The notes beneath the pieces are model-generated. The model was not told the DNA's origin. It worked only from the letters and a program-made list of their open reading frames with translations, and did no database searches. Of a stretch of 64,000 bases of DNA, positions 24,248 to 33,366 are shown in pieces (position 1 is the stretch's first letter; each line of letters begins with the position of its first letter). The DNA is taken from the NCBI GenBank assembly GCA_963676355.1, contig OY781093.1:434001-498000 (forward strand), written 5' to 3'. Origin of the DNA: JAGLOK01 sp963676355 (GTDB lineage Bacteria > Bacillota > Clostridia > Christensenellales > UMGS416). The position numbers and the translations under genes are program-made.

Positions 24248-26041
24248 ATGCCAAGAAGAACAAGAGACAATAGTGACTCAAATTCTCGGAGGAGAAAAAC
24301 TCCTGCCGGACAGCCGCGAGCAAGAAGAGGTTCGGGCAATTTTGATTCTGCAGCAAGCAAATCAGAAAAGATAGTCAAAAAAGCTCCAGCGAGGGCTTCC
24401 TCGGGGAATAGTTTGCGCGCAAATAAACAGGATAGAAAAGATGCGAGCAAAGATTTAGCCACGAAAAAAGAACCATTAGCGGATGTAAAGACAAGCATCC
24501 AAACAAATATAGAAAAAGAGCCACAAAAAAGCAATGCAGTTCCCAGAAAAAGGGCATCACATGCAAAAAAAAGTGCAATATCTTCGTCTTTTTTAAAACC
24601 TGCAGACAAGCAAAAAAAGACTGAAAAACCCCTAACGAAAAGCAATTCAGAGGATAAAAAGGCAAAAGACGCTGAGGAGAAAGCAAAATTTATTGCACAA
24701 AGAAAAGCTTCTGCAAAAGCCCGCAAGGCGGAAAATGACAAAAAAAGAACTTCCCCTGCTTCAAAAGCTGATGCGTTAAGAACACAGCAGAAAAAGAATT
24801 ACGTTAGCAAAGAAATACGCAATAATTTCATAAAGCTTGGCGTTATGATTATTGTTGGTGTGGGCATCGTTGTAGGAATATACTTTGGCATCCAGTCAAT
24901 TATGGAAAAGCAGATTGGCTTTGTTGAAGTAAAGGCAGAAGAGGAAGTCACTCCAATAAACACTCAGGTGCCACGGGATAGAAAGCAGCAAGATGCGGCA
25001 GCCTCATATGAAGATGTTACTCCGGATCCCGCTATAATTCGTGATATAAGCTACGGATCCCGCGATATTCAGTTTAAGGAAAAGCAGATAAATATTCCGG
25101 GTATTTATGATACGGAGCTTCTGTTTTCGGCGGGTACAGGAAGTTTATATGTTGGAAGCGATGTGCTTTCAAAGCTGTATCTTTATAATCTTGACACCGG
25201 AGACGAGACACTTATAGCTGAAAGCAAGATATATGCAGGAGAATATTACGAGACAAGGGTAAATCATAAATGGCTTGTTTGGCTTGAGACGGACCATGGA
25301 TTAAAAAACTACATCATGGTGATGAATCGCTCAACAGGAAAGATAAGCAAACTCCAGTCGTTTAAAGAAGGACAGCCCAAGCTTAACCTTTACGGTGATT
25401 TGCTTGTTTGGATGGAACAAGTGTCAGACACAGAAGACAGACTTTCCATGCTGGACTTAGAAGTTCAGGAGTTTTTGCCCATACATACATTTAGCGACAA
25501 GGCAACATATGGAGTATCCTCTCCTTATGTATATGAAAGCACCATAGTGTGGGCAGACAGAGATCCGACTCAAACCGAAGACGACAAGGCAAACGGCGAA
25601 AAATCCGCAATTTACTATCTGTCACTTGAAACTGATGAATCGGGTGCGTTTTCAGATCCCCAATATTACATTCCGGGAACCTATGTGCACGAGCCTTTGT
25701 ATAATGGCGATGTTTTTGTTTGGCTGGATTCAAATAAATCACCGATGTCTAATTTATATATAGGCAGACCAGGCGAAGCACCAGAAATTATTTCAACAGG
25801 TGTTACGACATATTCAATCGGCGACGGGATAGTGGTATATGGAAAAGATCAGGCGGTTTGGGTATATATAATTGCTACAAAGGAGCTTTGTAGGCTTACC
25901 TCTCCCGATGAAAAAGGAATGCTTCCATCGGTTACAGAAAGGACTGTGGTTTGGTATAATCTCACCGCAGATTCTGAAAAGGACGTATTGAGATTTAAGA
26001 TTTTAACGGATGATGAGCTTTATCCGGGAGGTCTTGACTGA
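24248..26041 (+). CDS. Lys/Ala-rich membrane protein with extracytoplasmic beta-propeller-like domain
   Basis: 597 residues. Residues 1-190 are very rich in Lys, Ala, Ser and Arg with no hydrophobic stretch, and should be disordered and nucleic-acid- or membrane-surface-binding. One membrane segment spans about 195-220. The remainder, about 340 residues, contains repeated units around GDLLVWMEQ, ESTIVWADRD, GDVFVWLDSN and ERTVVWYNL, typical of TolB/WD-like propeller blades (five or six blades). No enzyme motif. It overlaps radA by one base (TGATG), with the radA ribosome binding site GGAGGT inside its last codons, so coupling is likely. Promoter TATAAT at 24207-24212. The role is unknown. Confidence 0.6.
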   Translation: MPRRTRDNSDSNSRRRKTPAGQPRARRGSGNFDSAASKSEKIVKKAPARASSGNSLRANKQDRKDASKDLATKKEPLADVKTSIQTNIEKEPQKSNAVPRKRASHAKKSAISSSFLKPADKQKKTEKPLTKSNSEDKKAKDAEEKAKFIAQRKASAKARKAENDKKRTSPASKADALRTQQKKNYVSKEIRNNFIKLGVMIIVGVGIVVGIYFGIQSIMEKQIGFVEVKAEEEVTPINTQVPRDRKQQDAAASYEDVTPDPAIIRDISYGSRDIQFKEKQINIPGIYDTELLFSAGTGSLYVGSDVLSKLYLYNLDTGDETLIAESKIYAGEYYETRVNHKWLVWLETDHGLKNYIMVMNRSTGKISKLQSFKEGQPKLNLYGDLLVWMEQVSDTEDRLSMLDLEVQEFLPIHTFSDKATYGVSSPYVYESTIVWADRDPTQTEDDKANGEKSAIYYLSLETDESGAFSDPQYYIPGTYVHEPLYNGDVFVWLDSNKSPMSNLYIGRPGEAPEIISTGVTTYSIGDGIVVYGKDQAVWVYIIATKELCRLTSPDEKGMLPSVTERTVVWYNLTADSEKDVLRFKILTDDELYPGGLD

Positions 26042-27399
26042 TGGCAAAGGATAAAACGGTTTTTTACTGCACAGATTGTGGCAATGAAAGCTCCAAGTGG
26101 ATGGGCAAATGCCCTGCATGCGGAAGCTGGAACACGATGGTGGAGCAACCTTCAAATAAAAAACGAACGCAAGGCCGTGTATCATCTGTCATAAAGAGCA
26201 AGCCACACAATCTAAAAGAAGTTTCAAAAGAAGACACAAGCCGTTTAAAGACGGGCATAAAAGAATTTGACAGGACACTTGGCGGCGGTGTTGTGGAAGG
26301 AAGCCTTATACTAATTGGCGGAGATCCTGGCATAGGCAAATCCACACTTTTGCTGCAGGCGACCGATAAGCTGACAAAAGACGGCAAAAAAGCTCTCTAT
26401 GTATCCGGCGAGGAGTCGGCAAAGCAAGTAGCATTGCGCGCTGAGAGAATTGGTGTGGACAATAATGATATAATGATTTTGTGTGAAACTGATATATTGT
26501 CGGTTATAGAGCACATAAGGCAGATAAGCCCGTCGGTTGTTATAATTGATTCAATTCAGACAATGTATCAAAATGAAATGACTTCCGCTCCGGGCAGTGT
26601 TTCGCAGGTGCGAGAGTGCACAGCAATGCTAATGCGGCTTGCAAAAGAGGAAGGGTATCCAATTTTGCTTGTGGGGCATGTGACAAAATCAGGCTCGATT
26701 GCAGGGCCGATGGTGCTTGAACACATGGTGGATACAGTGCTATACTTTGAGGGGGATACAAATCACGCCTATCGTATGCTTCGCACGAAAAAGAACAGAT
26801 TCGGTTCCACAAATGAAATAGGCGTGTTTGAAATGCTGGAATCGGGAATGAAGGAAGTTAAAAACCCCAGTATGATGCTTCTTGAAACTAGGATGACACA
26901 AACCGCAGGTTCTTGTGTTGCTGTTTCCATGGAAGGTACACGACCGATGCTTGTTGAGATACAAGCTCTTTTGTCAAAGACAGCCTTTGCAGCCCCCAGA
27001 AGACAGGTAAGCGGTGTTGATTATAACAGAATGGTTTTGCTGCTTGCTGTGCTTGAAAAGAAGATGGGCATGCAAATATATGATCAAGATGTATATGTGA
27101 ATGCGGCAGGCGGCATTAAGATTGCAGAGCCGGCCGCGGACCTGGCACTTGCATTGACTGTAGCTTCAGGGTTTAAAAACAAGCCTTTGGGAATGGACGC
27201 CGCAGTGTTTGGCGAGATTGGGCTAACGGGCGAAATACGAGCTGTAAGCCGAGCTGATGTGAGAGTCACAGAAGCTGTCAGGTGTGGATTTAAAAACATT
27301 ATTTTGCCTAAATCAAATGCGGGCGATATTAAGGATATTAAGGGTGTAAATATCATTGGCGTAGCTAGTTTAGGCGAAGCTTTGAATATGGTTTTTTAG
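26041..27399 (+). CDS. radA: DNA repair protein RadA
   Basis: 452 residues. RadA is a RecA-like hexameric helicase that extends recombination intermediates. N-terminal zinc finger C10-C13-C24-C27 (CTDCG / CPACG), Walker A GGDPGIGKST at about 93-102, Walker B region VVIIDSIQT, the RadA-specific KNRFG at 251-255, and a C-terminal Lon-like domain. GGAGGT precedes the ATG, which overlaps the upstream stop. The PIN/TRAM gene follows after nine bases, the usual radA-yacL order in Firmicutes. Confidence 0.95.
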   Translation: MAKDKTVFYCTDCGNESSKWMGKCPACGSWNTMVEQPSNKKRTQGRVSSVIKSKPHNLKEVSKEDTSRLKTGIKEFDRTLGGGVVEGSLILIGGDPGIGKSTLLLQATDKLTKDGKKALYVSGEESAKQVALRAERIGVDNNDIMILCETDILSVIEHIRQISPSVVIIDSIQTMYQNEMTSAPGSVSQVRECTAMLMRLAKEEGYPILLVGHVTKSGSIAGPMVLEHMVDTVLYFEGDTNHAYRMLRTKKNRFGSTNEIGVFEMLESGMKEVKNPSMMLLETRMTQTAGSCVAVSMEGTRPMLVEIQALLSKTAFAAPRRQVSGVDYNRMVLLLAVLEKKMGMQIYDQDVYVNAAGGIKIAEPAADLALALTVASGFKNKPLGMDAAVFGEIGLTGEIRAVSRADVRVTEAVRCGFKNIILPKSNAGDIKDIKGVNIIGVASLGEALNMVF

Positions 27400-27408
27400 G
27401 AGGTATAC

Positions 27409-28500
27409 GTGAAAAAATTTAAAGTACTTATGAGAACCGTTATGACGGTTGTCGGTGTGGGGGTAGGTTTTGGAGTCTACTTTTTGGCCGATGCTTTTTC
27501 CGTCAGAATAGGCTTTCAGAGCTTTTCGCAGGTGCTTATGTCGTGGGCGGTTTTGCTTATAATGCTGGCTGTGGCTGCAGTATTCGGACTTATATTTTAT
27601 TTATTATCACCGGCATTTGCAGATTGGCTCATTGAAATGGAAATGAAACTTAAGGATGTTCCAACAATAGATATGATATCTAGTGTTGCAGGGCTTATAA
27701 TAGGCATGTTCATAGCATATCTTTTGACAAGGCTGCTGCAGATATTGCCTTCGGGCATACAATGGTTTGTTCTTCCATTGTCGTTATTGCTTTATATTGT
27801 GCTTGGATACATGGGTATTTCGATAGGCTTAAACAAGCGAGATGAGATAAAAACACTTTTCTCGATTAAAAGAAAAAGAGAAGGCATATTGGGATCAAAA
27901 GATGATAACGGCTTAAAGCTTCTGGATACAAGTGCGATAATCGACGGAAGAATTTATAATATTGCCCTCACTGGTTTTTTGGAAGGCAAGATGATAGTGC
28001 CGGACTTTGTGCTTACAGAGCTTCGACATATCGCAGACTCTGAGGATGACTTAAAGCGCGGCAGGGGCAGACGAGGGCTTGACATTTTGGCTAAAATGCA
28101 GGGATTAAGCCAGATAGAAGTGGAGATAACACACGAGGACATCCCATCGATACAGGAAGTGGATGCAAAGCTTATAGGGCTTGCACAGAAAATGCAGGCA
28201 CTTGTTGTAACCAATGATTATAATCTTAATAAAGTGGCCGAGGTGCAGGGAGTTCAGGTGCTTAATGTAAATGATCTTGCAAATGCAGTAAAGCCTGTGG
28301 CTTTGCCTGGCGAGAGGATGCTTGTTAAGATTGTAAAAGAAGGAAAAGAGCAGATGCAGGGTGTGGCATTTATGCCGGATGGCACGATGATAGTAGTTTC
28401 CGATGCTAAAAACAGGATTGGTGAGGAGCTTAATGTGGAAGTTACAAGTTCATTGCAGACATCAGCCGGAAGAATGATATTTGCACGTATAACGGAATAA
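27409..28500 (+). CDS. YacL-type membrane PIN-TRAM protein
   Basis: 363 residues from a GTG preceded by AGGAGG. Four membrane segments lie in the first 145 residues. A PIN nuclease-like domain follows with its acidic set in LLDTSAIIDGR, VPDFVLTELRHIAD, LKRGRGRRGLDIL and VVTNDYNLNKVA. The last 60 residues form a TRAM domain, a likely RNA-binding module. Conserved neighbour of radA in Firmicutes, but the cellular substrate is not established. Its start overlaps nothing; a shared terminator follows. Confidence 0.85.
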   Translation: MKKFKVLMRTVMTVVGVGVGFGVYFLADAFSVRIGFQSFSQVLMSWAVLLIMLAVAAVFGLIFYLLSPAFADWLIEMEMKLKDVPTIDMISSVAGLIIGMFIAYLLTRLLQILPSGIQWFVLPLSLLLYIVLGYMGISIGLNKRDEIKTLFSIKRKREGILGSKDDNGLKLLDTSAIIDGRIYNIALTGFLEGKMIVPDFVLTELRHIADSEDDLKRGRGRRGLDILAKMQGLSQIEVEITHEDIPSIQEVDAKLIGLAQKMQALVVTNDYNLNKVAEVQGVQVLNVNDLANAVKPVALPGERMLVKIVKEGKEQMQGVAFMPDGTMIVVSDAKNRIGEELNVEVTSSLQTSAGRMIFARITE

Positions 28501-28510
28501 AAAAATATTC

Positions 28511-28540
28511 AAAAAGGCTGTTTTCACAGCCTTTTTTTTA
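28511..28540. terminator. bidirectional terminator between yacL-type gene and mtnA
   Basis: AAAAAGGCTGT TTTC ACAGCCTTTTTTT: perfect 11-bp stem with T-runs usable on both strands. It overlaps the 3' end of mtnA by three bases. Confidence 0.85.
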
Positions 28541-29587
28541 TTTAAACAAATTTTCTATCTTTTCTTTATAAGGAGGTTTGATTATTCCCTTTTCGGTTAT
28601 AATTGCCGTTATATATTTGGCGTCGGTTACGTCAAAAGCAGGGTTATAAGTTTTGACGTTTTCAGGCGCTGTCCTTTTACCAAATCCGTAAGCGATTTCG
28701 TCTGCATCTCTTAGCTCGATTTGTATATCATCACCTGTTTTAGCACTTAGGTCGATTGTCGAGGTGGGACCAAGCACATAAAAAGGTATACCATATTCTT
28801 TAGCTAAAATGGCAACACCTGATGTACCTATTTTGTTTGCCGCATCGCCATTTGCAGCCACTCTGTCGCATCCGACTAAGACGGCATCAATTTTCCCTTG
28901 CTTCATTACAATGGAAGCCATGTTGTCACAGATGACAGTTACATCCACATTAGCTTTATAAAGTTCGTAGGCTGTAAGCCTTGCGCCTTGCAGCAAAGGT
29001 CTGGTTTCATCCGCGTATACTTTAAAGCTATACCCTTTGTCCTGTCCAAGATACATCGGGGCAAGAGCTGTGCCATAGCCTGAAGTGGCAAGAGCTCCGG
29101 CGTTGCAGTGCGTTAAAAGCCCCATTCCGGGCTTTAATAGAGATAGGCCATATTCCCCAATTGCCTTGCCCATAGCTCTGTCTTCGGCGAGTATAGCTTC
29201 GCTTTCTTCAAGCAGGCAGAAAACTATTTCGTCTACTGGTTTTTGGGACTCAGCTTTTAATCTATCGTACATTCGATCCAGTGCCCAGAAAAGGTTAACC
29301 GCTGTTGGACGGCTTGTTGCAAGATAGTCTTTTGCCTTTATAAAATCAAATTCTAGCGTTTTAGAATCCTTTGCTTTTGAATTTTTTGCGGCAAGATACA
29401 TTGCAAAGCCTGCTGTAACGCCTATTGCAGGGGCTCCTCTTACACGAAGCATTTTAATTGCCTCCCAGATATCTTTAATATCTGAAAGTTCGAGTATTTT
29501 TTCCTTGTTTGGAAGCAAAGTTTGGTCTATCAAAAGAAGCTTATCTTTTTTATCATTGAGCCTGACTGGCCATATGGTGTCAATCAT
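28538..29587 (-). CDS. mtnA: S-methyl-5-thioribose-1-phosphate isomerase
   Basis: 349 residues from the ATG at 29587, which has AGGAGG upstream; a longer frame to 29638 runs into the neighbouring gene. It isomerises methylthioribose-1-phosphate to the ribulose form in methionine salvage (or 5-deoxyribose-1-phosphate in a related route). Family motifs are RVRGAPAIGV, THCNAGALATSGYGTALAP with the active-site Cys region, ADETRPLLQGARLTAYEL and GCDRVAANGDAANKIGT with the catalytic Asp. No other salvage gene is in the window. It overlaps the upstream membrane gene by 8 bp. Confidence 0.9.
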   Translation of the reverse strand: MIDTIWPVRLNDKKDKLLLIDQTLLPNKEKILELSDIKDIWEAIKMLRVRGAPAIGVTAGFAMYLAAKNSKAKDSKTLEFDFIKAKDYLATSRPTAVNLFWALDRMYDRLKAESQKPVDEIVFCLLEESEAILAEDRAMGKAIGEYGLSLLKPGMGLLTHCNAGALATSGYGTALAPMYLGQDKGYSFKVYADETRPLLQGARLTAYELYKANVDVTVICDNMASIVMKQGKIDAVLVGCDRVAANGDAANKIGTSGVAILAKEYGIPFYVLGPTSTIDLSAKTGDDIQIELRDADEIAYGFGKRTAPENVKTYNPAFDVTDAKYITAIITEKGIIKPPYKEKIENLFK

Positions 29588-31169
29588 TTGTGTTTTCCTC
29601 CTTAGCCCGTGTGGTAGGTACCGTTGCCATAAAAGCAAAAAGCAAGGCTATTACAAAGCATGAAAAATTGCAGTAAAAATATCTTACATTTTGTGCGGGG
29701 GTGCCAAATAGAAAGCCGGCGGTGTTTGAAAGCATCGGAAGTATCACAATGATGCTTTTTGCTCCGTGTCGGGATTTTGACAAAAACAGCAAGAAAAGCG
29801 ACAGCATGAGCCAAAGCGCTGGTCTTAACCAAAACAGTATTTTGAAGTCTCGATTGAAAAACTCTGCGATTTTGGGAAAAGGATATTGGGTTTTAAGTCC
29901 GATGTCTACATAGTTGCTCGGAATCCCCGCGTTTTTAACAAGCGTGTAGCCGTAGTTGGGTGTTGCCCATATTATACCTGTGATTTGCTCATATTCTTTT
30001 ATCATGTCCAGTGGATAGCTTTTTAACATTTCGAGGTAAAAAGAGATAAATCCTCGTTTATCAACTGAGATAGTATCCATATTTAGTGTTTCCAGATATC
30101 TGTTATTGAAATCCCAGTTGCCAATGCTTTGGCTTTGAAAGAAGATATAGTCGACATCGAGATATTTATATGCCAGAGCTTTCTGTTCTTCGGTTAGATT
30201 AACATAGTTTTTGTCAACAGTGTAGCTTAGCTGGGCTGTTGGCATCATTAATATGTCGGAGGTGCTTGAGCGCTGCCAGTATCTATTGCCCAGTGAAGAT
30301 ATAATAATATTGTTTGTCCCAAAAAAAGCGATAAGCACCGCTACTGTGACAATAAACGATTTTAATGCAAATCCACGTTTTTTGCTGATAAGAAAATATA
30401 GGGATAAAAAGACAAGCGTAAACGGAATGGCGAGCAGCCCATTGTGTCTTGAAAAAAGAGCTACAAGGCAAACTGCTCCGATTGAAATGGCAGTAGGAAT
30501 GCTGAACTTCTTTTCAACCAATATTTTTAGAATGAGTGCGCTGATAATGACAAGCGACATCATGTAGGGCACATCTTTTAGCATGCTGGTGTTTTGGTAG
30601 GCGTGAACAGGATAGAGGGCGAGAATGATTGCCACCGTCCAGCAGATTTTTCTGTTGAGACCGAAGCCTTCAAAAGTATAAGATATTAGGGCGAATGCAA
30701 AAGCTGAATAGAAAAACTGAACTGTTATCACAATCCATGGGCTGCTCACGATATTTTGCAAAAAGTGAACGAAAATCACATAAGTTACTGGATGGAGGCT
30801 TGAATATTCTGCTTTTAATGCAGTCTCCCAGATATACATGCTGTCCCATGACATTATCCCCGGAAAAAAAACAATAAGCAGCCCTGCACTTAAAATTAGT
30901 GTAGGAAGCATGTAAAGCAACAATCTTATTTTTTTTACATCAGTTTTTTTATATTTCCAACTTATTTTGCTAATAAAATAAAGTAATACAAGGCATATGG
31001 AAAATACCAGCGCGCATATTAAAACGCCAAGTGCAATGCCCCATACGCCGCCGATAAGCGAGAATGGAGAAATAAAAATACTTTTAGCAAAAGCAATAGA
31101 AAAAACAATAAAAAGCATTTTATATGCAGTGCTTTTTTCTTTAAAAGAAATCCAAATAGATTTAATCAT
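29580..31169 (-). CDS. polytopic membrane protein, DUF6020/GT-C-like
   Basis: 529 residues with about twelve hydrophobic segments. A loop early in the protein contains FFPGIMSWDSMYIW and a later SLHPVTYVIF, followed by QNTSMLKDVPYMM and SRHNGLLAIP. These resemble the DUF6020 family, thought to be GT-C fold lipid-linked glycosyltransferases that act on the outer face of the membrane. The link to mtnA, with which it shares 8 bp, is probably only transcriptional. GAGAG precedes the start. Function unproven. Confidence 0.6.
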   Translation of the reverse strand: MIKSIWISFKEKSTAYKMLFIVFSIAFAKSIFISPFSLIGGVWGIALGVLICALVFSICLVLLYFISKISWKYKKTDVKKIRLLLYMLPTLILSAGLLIVFFPGIMSWDSMYIWETALKAEYSSLHPVTYVIFVHFLQNIVSSPWIVITVQFFYSAFAFALISYTFEGFGLNRKICWTVAIILALYPVHAYQNTSMLKDVPYMMSLVIISALILKILVEKKFSIPTAISIGAVCLVALFSRHNGLLAIPFTLVFLSLYFLISKKRGFALKSFIVTVAVLIAFFGTNNIIISSLGNRYWQRSSTSDILMMPTAQLSYTVDKNYVNLTEEQKALAYKYLDVDYIFFQSQSIGNWDFNNRYLETLNMDTISVDKRGFISFYLEMLKSYPLDMIKEYEQITGIIWATPNYGYTLVKNAGIPSNYVDIGLKTQYPFPKIAEFFNRDFKILFWLRPALWLMLSLFLLFLSKSRHGAKSIIVILPMLSNTAGFLFGTPAQNVRYFYCNFSCFVIALLFAFMATVPTTRAKEENTND

Positions 31170-31258
31170 AAAACTCTCATTTTAGTTTTTTTTGAGTATA
31201 ACATAATTTGCTGTTGGTATAAATATAATAAAACTTATTGTTCAAGACAAATATAGTG

Positions 31259-31264
31259 TATAAT
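31259..31264 (+). promoter_or_regulatory. -10 box for leaderless transcript of ygiQ
   Basis: TATAAT, then AGCCAC, then the ATG at 31271. No ribosome binding site. A possible -35, TTATTG, lies 18 bases upstream. Confidence 0.5.
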
Positions 31265-31270
31265 AGCCAC

Positions 31271-33139
31271 ATGTTTTTACCTTCAACAAAAAAAGAAATG
31301 AATGCCTTGGGTTGGGACGAGCCTGATTTTGTTTTCGTGTTCGGCGAAGCCTATGTGGACCACCCTAGCTTTGGGCATGCTATTATATCCCGTGTTTTGG
31401 AAAATGCCGGCTACAGAGTTGCCATGATGCCTCTGCCGGACATGAACAATCCCAAGAGCTTTATGGAGTTTGGACGACCAAGGCTTGCGTTTTTAGTTTC
31501 TGCCGGCAATATGGATTCAATGGTAAATCACTTTACCGTCAACAAAAAGCGAAGAAAAGAGGACGCTTATGCGCCGGGTGGAAAGGCTGGGCTTAGGCCA
31601 GACCACGCTACTATCGCTTACTGCAACAGGATAAAAAGCGCATATAAAGATGCACCGATAATAATAGGTGGAGTGGAGGCGTCACTTAGACGCTTTGCTC
31701 ACTATGATTATATAGCCGATAAAGCAAAGCACTCAATTCTAGAAGATTCCGGTGCGGATATTTTGGTGTATGGCATGGGCGAAAAGCCTATTGTGGATGT
31801 TGCAAAGCTTTTATCCCGCGGTGTGCCACTTGAATCCATAAAGGGTGTGAGGGGGACGTGCAACTTTGTGGATGAGCCGAGTGAAGGCGACGTTATATTG
31901 CCTGCTTTTGATGAGGTTAAAAACGGAGGCAAAGCGTTTGCAAAAGCATTTGCAAGTCTTCACAGTCAGATTGATCCTCTCACAGGCCGAACTGTTGTGC
32001 AAAAGCAACACAGAAAATATGTAGCTCAAAATCCTCCTCAATATCCGCTAACGCAAAGCGAGCTGGATGAAGTCTATGAATTGCCATATGAACGCGCATA
32101 TCATCCGATGTATGAAAAAATGGGTGGTGTGCCAGCGCTTAGCGAAGTGGAATTTTCCATTACAAGCTCAAGAGGATGCTTTGGAGGATGTGCTTTTTGC
32201 TCTATAAATTCGCATCAGGGCAGGGTGATATCCGCACGCAGCCATGAATCGATTTTAAGAGAAGCAAAGATTCTAACCGACAAAAAAAGCTTTAAAGGAT
32301 ATATTCATGATGTGGGAGGGCCGACCGCAAATTTCAGACGGCCTGCATGTGAGGCTCAGCTGGAGCGCGGTGTTTGTGTGCACAAAGAGTGTCTGTCTCC
32401 TAAGGCTTGCGGACAGCTTGAAGTTGACCATAGCGATTATTTAGCGCTGCTAAAAAAGCTTAGAAGCCTTCCAAAAGTAAAAAAAGTTTTTGTGCGCTCA
32501 GGAATCCGATATGATTATGTTTTGCTGGACAAAAATGCAAAGGAATTTATATATGAGCTGTCAAAGCATCACGTAAGCGGGCATCTTAAAGTTGCCCCTG
32601 AGCACGTTTCAAACAAAGTGCTAAACTTAATGGGCAAGCCATCTGGCGATGTTTTTAAGCGTTTTAGCAGAATATTTGATGAGATTAATAAAAATCTAGG
32701 CAAAAAGCAGTATCTTGTACCATATTTTATATCCTCGCATCCGGGGAGTGACTTAAAGGCAGCAGTGGAGCTTGCATGCACAATGCGCGACATGAAGATT
32801 GCGCCAGAGCAGGTGCAAGATTTTTATCCCACGCCCAACACACTTTCTACCTGCATGTATTTTTCGGGGATTAACCCTAGAAATATGAAGCCGGTGTATG
32901 TTCCCAAAGGCGAAGAAAAAAGAATGCAGCGCGCGCTTTTACAGTATCATAAGAAAAAGAATTTTCCACTTGTCAGAAAGGCTTTGATTAGTGCCGGAAG
33001 ACAAGACTTAATTGGCGTTGGAGGCAAATGCCTTGTGCCGCCTGAAGCATCTCAAAAAACTGATAATCCAAGAAAGAAGCCAGTAAAAAATAAAAGCACT
33101 CGAAAGAAAGTTTCAAATAGAGGAAAGAAACGCTTTTAA
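31271..33139 (+). CDS. YgiQ-family radical SAM protein
   Basis: 622 residues with the start at 31271; an in-frame ATG at 31238 would lie inside the promoter. It begins with a B12-binding-like region (VFVFGEAYVDHPSFGHAI) and has the radical-SAM cluster in SSRGCFGGCAFCSINSHQGR, near residues 305-324. Two further Cys groups (CEAQLERGVCVHKEC) may bind another cluster. The C-terminal 40 residues are highly basic. YgiQ is widespread in bacteria; its reaction is not settled. The 3' end overlaps the convergent TfoX-C gene by 27 bases. Confidence 0.85.
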   Translation: MFLPSTKKEMNALGWDEPDFVFVFGEAYVDHPSFGHAIISRVLENAGYRVAMMPLPDMNNPKSFMEFGRPRLAFLVSAGNMDSMVNHFTVNKKRRKEDAYAPGGKAGLRPDHATIAYCNRIKSAYKDAPIIIGGVEASLRRFAHYDYIADKAKHSILEDSGADILVYGMGEKPIVDVAKLLSRGVPLESIKGVRGTCNFVDEPSEGDVILPAFDEVKNGGKAFAKAFASLHSQIDPLTGRTVVQKQHRKYVAQNPPQYPLTQSELDEVYELPYERAYHPMYEKMGGVPALSEVEFSITSSRGCFGGCAFCSINSHQGRVISARSHESILREAKILTDKKSFKGYIHDVGGPTANFRRPACEAQLERGVCVHKECLSPKACGQLEVDHSDYLALLKKLRSLPKVKKVFVRSGIRYDYVLLDKNAKEFIYELSKHHVSGHLKVAPEHVSNKVLNLMGKPSGDVFKRFSRIFDEINKNLGKKQYLVPYFISSHPGSDLKAAVELACTMRDMKIAPEQVQDFYPTPNTLSTCMYFSGINPRNMKPVYVPKGEEKRMQRALLQYHKKKNFPLVRKALISAGRQDLIGVGGKCLVPPEASQKTDNPRKKPVKNKSTRKKVSNRGKKRF

Positions 33140-33364
33140 ATCAGCCTTTGTTTCCTTGCCTAAATTATGCCAACGGATTTCTTGTATCGCGCCTTCAAGT
33201 GCGCAAAGTTTGTTGTAGCATGAGCTGGGAACGGTCAAATGCAGGCGAATAAATGCATCTTTGCTTCCGACTTTTCTTAACTCTTCGGCAGTATTTATTC
33301 CGACATTTTCAAGTTCTGAAGCTAATACTTTTCCTATGTTTACAAGGTTAGTTAAATCACTCAT
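33113..33364 (-). CDS. TfoX C-terminal domain protein
   Basis: 83 residues from the ATG at 33364 with AGAGGA upstream. It matches the helix-hairpin-helix TfoX_C domain: LTNLVNIGKVLASELENVGI, ELRKVGSKDAFIRL and LCALEGAIQEIRW. In full-length TfoX/Sxy the domain accompanies an N-terminal domain and promotes competence gene expression; stand-alone copies are common in Firmicutes and have no known role. It begins two bases after the EAL-HDOD stop, so the two are cotranslated. Confidence 0.8.
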   Translation of the reverse strand: MSDLTNLVNIGKVLASELENVGINTAEELRKVGSKDAFIRLHLTVPSSCYNKLCALEGAIQEIRWHNLGKETKADLKAFLSSI

Positions 33365-33366
33365 GT

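Noticed and set aside
24229..24741. 170-codon minus-strand frame rich in Phe, Leu and Ala
   Set aside because: Antisense of the Lys/Ala-rich tail of the gene at 24248; AAA/AAG-rich DNA reads as Phe/Leu on the other strand.
31238..31270. Earlier in-frame ATG for ygiQ
   Set aside because: It lies inside the TATAAT promoter region and would add residues not seen in the family.
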